Part shown: in pieces, positions 57,721-64,000 of the stretch
Position numbering within the stretch: the stretch's first letter is position 1
Layout of the letters: every line of letters starts with the position of its first letter
Assembly: GCF_000347635.1 (NCBI RefSeq)
Contig: NC_020514.1
Coordinates: 1,674,001 to 1,738,000 of the forward strand
From: Paraglaciecola psychrophila 170
GTDB taxonomy: Bacteria > Pseudomonadota > Gammaproteobacteria > Enterobacterales > Alteromonadaceae
DNA length: 64,000 bases
Direction of reading: 5' to 3'
Position numbers and translations under genes: made by a program
Notes under the pieces: model-generated
The model's input: only the letters and a program-made list of their open reading frames with translations
Told to the model about the DNA's origin: nothing
The model's database searches: none

Positions 57721-60700
57721 ATGTTTCAATTAGATCTCATTTTTCTTCGATTTAAAATTAAAGTACTGCAGCACTTTTTACCTTTTTCTCTGCTAGTCGT
57801 TTTTGTTGTGGTAACGGTATCTGTTCTTGTGTTTGAGTCTCGCTTATCTGCATCTGTTATGACAGAGGTAAAAACTACCTTAGAGGATACGGGCGAACAA
57901 ATTGAGAGCCAAATTCAGGAAAGATTATCTGAATATCGTAATGATTTACGTTTTTTACATACCACTCCACCGGTCTCAGGCTTGCCTCGCTCATTAAATA
58001 GTGCAGGAATTGAATCCTTAGAGCGGACGTCTTATTCTCAATGGAAAAAACGCTTAGAAACCATTTTTGTGGCTTTTTTACAGAATAATATTGTATATCA
58101 ACAATTACGTATTATTGCTATCACAGAACAAGGTATGGAACTGGTTAGAGCCGATCGTATAGGAGGGGAAATAAAGGTTATTGAGGACCGGAATTTACAG
58201 AGTAAAAGTGGCCGTGATTATTTTGACTCTAGTGCACAATTATCTGATAGAGAAATCTATATGTCGAGTATTTCTCTGAACAGAGAGTTTGGCAAGATAG
58301 AATTTCCTTACAACCCGATGTTGCGCCTATCTTTACCTATATTTGATGAGTTAGGACAACGATTTGGTTTTTTGATTGTTAATATTCATGCCGAACCACT
58401 GCTGAATTCGTTAGAAAGTATGGTAGTTCCTCCTATTGAGTTGATGCTTACAGATCATGAGGGATATTTTTTAATCACTCCTAAAGACACCCATAATTTC
58501 AGTCGAGATCTCGCCCCTACAAAAACGTGGGATACAAGTTTTCAGACACTAGAGTATCTTTCTAATGATTTTACTCGGATATTAGACATTGAAGATCAGC
58601 AAACTTCTTATTTTGCTTTGACTCAAAAAATAGTGATTTCAGGAGGTATAGATCAGGGATATTTATTAGCTAGATTGATCGAGTTCCAAAGTGATGTAAA
58701 CAATTTAGAAATGAGACGTAGAACCAGTGTTTATTCATTTTTAGTGGCTGTCACAGCCATATTGTTATTCGTACTCAGTGTATTTAATCGAAGTATGAAA
58801 AGAACCCAGCAATTATCTGAAGCCAAAGCTCAATCAGCGGCTATAGTGGGTGGCTCTCATGATGCAATAATAGGTATAACGAAAGAAGCCGTGGTGATCA
58901 GTTGGAACCGGGCCGCCGATCTATTATTTGGATATAATGAAGAGTATGCCAAAGGTAAAACAATGGCTGAACTTGGTCTTTTCCAGAATATTCAAGTGTT
59001 GGATATTATTGATAAACTATCCCGAAGTAATACTCAGCAAAATGCAGACGTGACTATAACTAAAGATCAAAATTCGGTGTTTCTGTCCTTATCTTTTTCA
59101 GCCATTACTGACTTTGCATCTGATGTTCAGGGTGTAGCAATTATTGTCCGAGATATAACCAATGAACATATAGCAGAAATGAAGATTAAACAGGAAAATG
59201 CAGATTTAGAACAAAAAGTAGCCAATAAAACAAAAGAACTGAAAAAAAACAGCCATTCCAAAAGTACTTTTATTTCAAATATTAGCCCTGAAATTCGTAC
59301 CCCATTAAACGGTATTATTGGCACCTTAAAGTTGATTAAGGATGAAAGTCTATCAGATAACCAAAAACGTTACTTAGAGATGACTGATGTGAGTGTGGAT
59401 AACTTGTCTGCTCTGATTAATGACGTATTAGATCTATCTAAAATTGAAGCGGGTAAGTTAGATGTGGATTTTCAAGCTTTTAATCCGATCGACCTCATTC
59501 AAAATTTATGTTGTACCATGGCCATTAAAGCGCAAGAAAAAGGCTTGGAATTTATTGTCGATGTAACAGACTTACATTGCGAATCTCTCGTCAGCGATGC
59601 GCACCGTTTTTCACAAATTCTCAGTAATTTGATCATCAATGCGATTAAGTTTACTGAAAATGGTTTTGTTAAAGTCTCAGCATCATGTCAATTTTGTGAT
59701 GATGGACAATTGATATTACATTGTTCTGTGAGTGACTCTGGTGTGGGGATTACCGAAAATAACAAACACAAACTTTTTACTGCTTTTGCGCAAGAATATA
59801 CAGCGACAGCGTTTAAGTATGATGGCGCTGGTTTAGGACTGGCTATTTGTCAGCAACTTGTCAGTTTGCTTAATGGAGAAATCGATTTTAGCTCAGAAAA
59901 AGATAAAGGTAGTACATTTAGCTTTTCTATCACGGTGCCACAGATTGATTGTAAACAAAAACTTGAAGAAACTAGCCTGAAGGCTAAATTGTGTTTAATT
60001 TTAGTGCCACACAGCGAAGTGTATCAAAGTATTCAACGTATGGTTCAATCTTGCTCAGGTGACGTCTTAGAACCTAAGCCTTATGAAAAATGGTTTAGCT
60101 CTGAAAATAATGTGTTTCCTGAAATGAAACCTGATTTTATTATCATTGACCAGCAATATCCTCAGCTCACAATTTTAGACCGTAAATGGTCACAATGGGA
60201 CAGCAACACTACACAATCGCCCGAAGTTTTTTTACTTAAAAAAAGTGCCGATATAAAAATTTCACTTAATAATATAGTCGCGGCGAGCCTTGATAAACCA
60301 ATGTTGTTAACTGACTTATTACAAAAAGGCTTTGCAACAGCAGTGGGAGTGACGAATAAAAAGAATGACTTGCATCAATTGAGTAAAGAAGCCGATTTTA
60401 AAACGTCTGCTGAAAATTTATCCAAAATAACAGGTGCCCGGATCTTAGTTGTGGATGATAATAAAATTAATCTTGAAGTCGCTAAGGGCATGTTATCTAG
60501 CTTACCCATAGAGATAGAGCAAGCTATGGATGGTCAGGAAGCCTTGGATATATTACAACAATCAATACAGCAAAACCGCGTTTTTCATTGCATTTTAATG
60601 GACTGCCAAATGCCTGTTTTAAACGGTTACGATACTAGTCATCAGATCCGTATGGGAATACCGGGGGATCAATATAGTACTATCCCGATTATTGCCATGA

Positions 60701-61266
60701 CGGCCAATGCGATGTTGGGTGAACGAGAAAAATGTTTAGAGGCGGGTATGGACGATTTCACCATTAAACCTATCAACCACGATTTGCTTGTTTCAAAAAT
60801 TATTGAGTGGATATTAACTGTGTATCAGGCTCCCTTGGATAGATCATTACAGCTCTCGACGAATGAATCGCCTATCAATGATGCAGACTGCCAATTGCAA
60901 GATGAGAGTGGAATGCTTGTCACTTCTAAAATATTGGAGTGGGATAAACAGGCAGCACTGACGCGGTTGATGAATAATGAAGCGTTATTGTACAAAATAT
61001 GCCAGATCTTTATGAACAGCTCGCCGCACAAAATTGAGTCATTGGGTCAGGCCATTACAGAGAAAAATTTCGATGCCGTTATTAAGCTTACGCATTCATT
61101 AAAAGGTTCTGCAGGCGACTTAGGGGCGGTCGATTTGCATCAGTTGTTTTCATCTATGGAGCAGCTAGCTAAAATACCAGAGATAGAAAAACTCGAGCAA
61201 TGTTATCAATCAGTACTCAACAGTTATGCTTCTTTCGTGTCAATTCTCACAAAAGAACAAGAATGA
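57721..61266 (+). CDS. Hybrid sensor histidine kinase with Pro in place of the phospho-His
   Basis: 1181 residues. Transmembrane helices near 19-39 and 341-359 flank a large periplasmic Cache-like sensor; then PAS (about 370-490), HisKA/HATPase (N-box NLIINAIKFTENG, DSGVGI, GAGLGLAICQQL), a degenerate receiver (about 755-870), a true receiver (DD at 912-913, phospho-acceptor Asp961 in LMDCQMPVLNGYD, KPIN) and a C-terminal Hpt (His1125 in LTHSLKGSAGDLGA). The H-box reads FISNISPEIRTPLN: the expected His is Pro523 (codon CCT). Autophosphorylation should be lost, while Asp961 and His1125 remain. Confidence 0.93.
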   Translation: MFQLDLIFLRFKIKVLQHFLPFSLLVVFVVVTVSVLVFESRLSASVMTEVKTTLEDTGEQIESQIQERLSEYRNDLRFLHTTPPVSGLPRSLNSAGIESLERTSYSQWKKRLETIFVAFLQNNIVYQQLRIIAITEQGMELVRADRIGGEIKVIEDRNLQSKSGRDYFDSSAQLSDREIYMSSISLNREFGKIEFPYNPMLRLSLPIFDELGQRFGFLIVNIHAEPLLNSLESMVVPPIELMLTDHEGYFLITPKDTHNFSRDLAPTKTWDTSFQTLEYLSNDFTRILDIEDQQTSYFALTQKIVISGGIDQGYLLARLIEFQSDVNNLEMRRRTSVYSFLVAVTAILLFVLSVFNRSMKRTQQLSEAKAQSAAIVGGSHDAIIGITKEAVVISWNRAADLLFGYNEEYAKGKTMAELGLFQNIQVLDIIDKLSRSNTQQNADVTITKDQNSVFLSLSFSAITDFASDVQGVAIIVRDITNEHIAEMKIKQENADLEQKVANKTKELKKNSHSKSTFISNISPEIRTPLNGIIGTLKLIKDESLSDNQKRYLEMTDVSVDNLSALINDVLDLSKIEAGKLDVDFQAFNPIDLIQNLCCTMAIKAQEKGLEFIVDVTDLHCESLVSDAHRFSQILSNLIINAIKFTENGFVKVSASCQFCDDGQLILHCSVSDSGVGITENNKHKLFTAFAQEYTATAFKYDGAGLGLAICQQLVSLLNGEIDFSSEKDKGSTFSFSITVPQIDCKQKLEETSLKAKLCLILVPHSEVYQSIQRMVQSCSGDVLEPKPYEKWFSSENNVFPEMKPDFIIIDQQYPQLTILDRKWSQWDSNTTQSPEVFLLKKSADIKISLNNIVAASLDKPMLLTDLLQKGFATAVGVTNKKNDLHQLSKEADFKTSAENLSKITGARILVVDDNKINLEVAKGMLSSLPIEIEQAMDGQEALDILQQSIQQNRVFHCILMDCQMPVLNGYDTSHQIRMGIPGDQYSTIPIIAMTANAMLGEREKCLEAGMDDFTIKPINHDLLVSKIIEWILTVYQAPLDRSLQLSTNESPINDADCQLQDESGMLVTSKILEWDKQAALTRLMNNEALLYKICQIFMNSSPHKIESLGQAITEKNFDAVIKLTHSLKGSAGDLGAVDLHQLFSSMEQLAKIPEIEKLEQCYQSVLNSYASFVSILTKEQE

Positions 61267-61464
61267 GAAAAAGAGTTAAAAATCCAGACCGTTACCAGTG
61301 ACTCGTAGATGAATGAGTGTTTTCTTTTAGCCATAAGCTGCTTATGTCATTAAACACAAAAAGGGGGATGAGGGGGATAAGAAAAATTTTGTAAGTTTTG
61401 ACTCCAAATATTATGTATTGAGCCGAAAAAATTATGGGATAAATGAAATATTATCACCCTCATT

Positions 61465-62185
61465 TCATTTATGAGTATGGGCTAAAATGTTTTGTATTTG
61501 TTGTTGCCTAATCAAGTCGAGCTCACCAGACTTTGTCATTGCAGAGATGATACTTTCAAGCTCAGGTATTAAGTATTCATGCTTTTTTGTGTAAATAATG
61601 GAAAAGTAGTCTCTTTCCCAGGGTTGGCTTTAAAGCAATAACTGAGCTAATACCCAGTTTTTCCAACTGAACTAAGCCATTTAAATTAGACGTAATAGCA
61701 TAGTCTACAATATCTCTATCTAACGACTTCATTAGACTATTACTGTCAGGAAAAACAGCCACATTGTCGATACCTTGAGTGCATATTTCTGCATGCCTTA
61801 CTCCTCGGGCTCTTCCTACTAACTTTCCTCTGAGTGACTCACAGCCATCAACGATAGCTTCTTTATTTTTAGAAAATATTGTCTGTTTGATATAATTAGT
61901 TGCAGTAGGGACTTTAATCAGACTTGGATAAATGGAACCAATTTCCAATATACGATGGACTTCGCCATCCAATCGACCTTGACTAGATTCTAAGAGAGCC
62001 CTTTTGCCAGATAAAGGAATGATTTCGATAGGAACACCGGCTTTGGCATAAATAACCTTAAGAACTGCAGCACCAACAATTTGATCTGGGGAATTTGTAA
62101 TTTGCGCAAATCTAAGTGGCTCTGCAATAAGCATTGAGCTCGTAAACATCAATAACCCAAAAATTAAAATTGGCATCTTTAGCAT
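61465..62185 (-). pseudogene. Periplasmic binding protein (SBP_bac_3-like), frameshifted near the end
   Basis: Signal peptide (1-21, ...MLIA) and a type II periplasmic binding fold (VLKVIYAKAGVPIEIIPLSG; GCESLRGKLVGRARGVRHAE; VDYAITSNLNGLVQLEKLGI). The frame ends early at LFHYLHKKA because of an extra A in an A6 run (reverse strand; + strand near 61585). Removing it restores KKHEYLIPELESIISAMTKS and GELDLIRQQQIQNILAHTHK to a stop at 61465. The protein is then about 240 residues, normal for this class. Single lesion, so a base-calling error is possible. It follows the hybrid kinase convergently and might have supplied its ligand. Confidence 0.72.
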
Positions 62186-62517
62186 ATCTCATTGAGTTCC
62201 TAAAACTTCGAATTAAAATACTATAGCAACAAAAATATAGTTGAACCATGGCATTTTTTGTTTGATTATTTCTGGCCAACTTTCGTAAAATAATCAGCTT
62301 TTAGTATGAATTCGACCATACTTTTTACTTATAGCTTGATGCTGTTTTTAGTGTATAGATTGTTAAACTTAATGTATGCCAGAGCAAAAAACATTACGGC
62401 TGCGGCATCGTCAATTTTACCCAACTCGACTTTTTGATTTGCACACTGTGAGCGTTTTATTTGAGCCTTATTGATTTTCATAAGGCTTAATTTTCTGTAA
62501 TCCAATCTCCGATAGTA
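62186..62517. other. Intergenic stretch with a doubtful 50-codon ORF
   Basis: Reverse strand ATG 62481 to TAA 62329 encodes 50 residues (MKINKAQIKRSQCANQKVEL ... FFALAYIKFNNLYTK). It has no ribosome site and no recognised relatives, though the composition is protein-like; it may be a remnant. Nothing else is visible. Confidence 0.3.
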
Positions 62518-64000
62518 TTATTGGTGGTATATAGTTGCTTGTGAAAGCTGTTTTTGATGAGTAAACGCGGCCCCAAGCATAAATATACCGATACCAATCA
62601 TTAGGGCGACTTTTTGCCATAACAAAATGTTTGTCGTATCGATAAAACCCAGCTTTAGGAGTCCGAAAAAAATAAACGCCAAGGCTAGTTTTGCCATAAA
62701 TTTACTGTGTTTATGGGTGAAGAATAGATAACTGCCTTGCAGTATTAGCCATAAGCTAATGAGTAATGCCAGCTCCCATTCACTTAATAAAAATGCAGCA
62801 CTGATTGCTAATAATAAATGCTGAACGGTATAGCCGGTTTGGCTGTCAGTGAATAACTTTAAATTCAGTCTGTTAAGCGCTTTTGCTTTCATTAAAAATG
62901 TCAGTGATATCACTAAGCTTAATAAACCCCCAAAGCTGCTGCTTATGATGTTAAAACTGCCTGCTGCGATGATGCCAAGCCAATAACAGAGTAAACTAAA
63001 GTAACAAAGTTAACCGAACGTGGTGCGGTTTCCAAGTAACGTTGGATGCAACCGTGAACATAATGCTGAAACAAAAATATAGCCGTTAATTAATGCGCCG
63101 GCTATATAAAAATCAGTCCATTGCCCTATATAAAATGCAATACATGCTGCCTTAAAGTAAAGGCTTATTGATGCAATCTTTTTGTCTAATAAAGATACAT
63201 GGCGCTTGCACGTACTTTGTAAGAAATAACTCAATATACCTAGGCCAAATAAGGTAGATAAGCAAGTTAATAAAAGTTAGCTGTGATAAACATCCACATA
63301 AAAGACTAGATTATACAGTGCGGCACTTGCAAAAATAATGAAAGCTTCTTTGCGAATAAAAGGGTGTTTAACTCCACGCCCAAGTCCATAAGCAATAATT
63401 GCAGAGCACCAAAGAGCCAAAGCAGAAAGTTCCATGTAGTGCTTCAGGACTGAGGGTAAGAATGCCAAGGGGATGATCAGGTAAAACCCCAGTCTTAATT
63501 GTTCAGCCAATTTAGCCAAAACACCCACTCGGCCTATACGTCGGTAATATTCAGCAAATAACCAACATTCGACAAATGCTAATAAGAGGGCAACTTTTGC
63601 ATAGTTGGGTAACTCTCTAAATGATAGTGATTGCACTTCGTTTATGCCCAATAAACAAATGGCGAATATAGCTGCGCCAGCTACATAAACCATTATCTCT
63701 GTGGTATTACACACACTACGATAGCTTTTGGTTAACAACATGACTTGTAATGGCAATATTGCCATGGCTGACCACACGCCAAGTTGAACCCATAGCAGTG
63801 AAAGCACAAATATGTTTATCCAAATTGATTCTGCTGGTCTGAGTAAGTGACTAAATTTTACTTCCCGATTAATATCACTGGAGAAACGACTCAACAGCTT
63901 TCTTGAGCAGAAGATTAACGCCCCAATACTTGCAACCACTAACGTGCATTTTAAAGATAACAGTGCAGGGGCGGGGAAATAGGGAAACATTGCAAAACTG
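62518..64000 (-). pseudogene. Multi-pass membrane protein gene with two in-frame TAA codons (partial)
   Basis: A single reverse-strand frame encodes many hydrophobic helices from the right window edge to TAA 62518-62520, interrupted by TAA at 63277-63279 (VYHS-stop-LLLTCLSTLF) and at 63010-63012 (TTFG-stop-LCYFSLLCYW). Sequence on both sides of each stop continues as membrane helices, so this was one protein of at least 490 residues; the frame is open to 64000, so its 5' end is outside. The many helices with short loops recall large DUF2339-type membrane proteins, but I am not sure. Either a pseudogene, two readthrough stops or errors. Confidence 0.7.

Overview
This window looks like chromosomal DNA of a marine gammaproteobacterium of the order Alteromonadales, most likely near Paraglaciecola/Glaciecola. 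The basis is the AT-rich composition, the divergent nhaB-fadR pair with a FadR that is almost the Enterobacteria/Vibrio protein, and families typical of that order (DUF3718, DUF445, SirB, paired phasins, TonB receptors, solo M1 aminopeptidase). The genus is an inference from gene content. No rRNA, tRNA, insertion sequence or CRISPR array was seen.

Layout. 1-3.7 kb: partial nhaB, fadR with an operator in its promoter, and two phasin genes. 3.7-9 kb: a small membrane ORF, SirB, a YceI / cytochrome b561 / YceI operon and a stand-alone dihydroxy-acid dehydratase. 9-18 kb: patatin lipase, DUF445, CIA30, an orphan ParA, a TetR regulator with a clear palindromic operator followed by a wax-ester synthase/DGAT, and a hypothetical gene interrupted by an in-frame TAA. 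18-24.7 kb: GMC oxidoreductase, a wrecked DNA alkylation repair gene, glpQ, gloA, a lone pseudopilin, nadE and glnB. 24.8-27.3 kb: the most interesting locus, a secreted precursor with ten EGKCG motifs followed by a DUF692 (MNIO) enzyme and a DUF2063 partner protein, that is, a bufferin/HvfABC-type copper-binding RiPP system. 27.3-37.3 kb: housekeeping genes apt, dnaX (with a complete E. coli-like -1 frameshift signal), ybaB, recR, htpG (sigma-32 promoter), adk, MAPEG and a small heat-shock protein with a sigma-32-like promoter and a ROSE-like RNA thermometer; a broken GGDEF/EAL gene lies between recR and htpG. 37.5-40 kb: a decay zone with an aspartate/glutamate racemase pseudogene, an unidentified fragment and a frameshifted sigma-54 activator. 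40-45.3 kb: TonB receptor with a Fur-like box and an M1 aminopeptidase. 45.4-55.6 kb: lipid catabolism (acyl-CoA ligase, SDR, haloalkane dehalogenase, divergent from a three-gene beta-oxidation operon, then an epoxide-hydrolase-like enzyme). 56-64 kb: DUF3718 protein, a receiver-GGEEF diguanylate cyclase, a large hybrid kinase whose phospho-accepting His is replaced by Pro, a frameshifted periplasmic binding protein, and a multi-pass membrane protein gene with two in-frame TAA codons running off the right edge.

Two themes link the genes. First, fatty acid and storage-lipid metabolism: fadR, phasins, WS/DGAT, patatin lipase, acyl-CoA ligase and the fad operon. Second, frequent gene decay: seven well-supported broken genes plus one unidentified fragment in 64 kb. 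Some have unambiguous multiple lesions; others are broken only by homopolymer indels or single stops and could be sequencing errors, phase-variable or readthrough cases.
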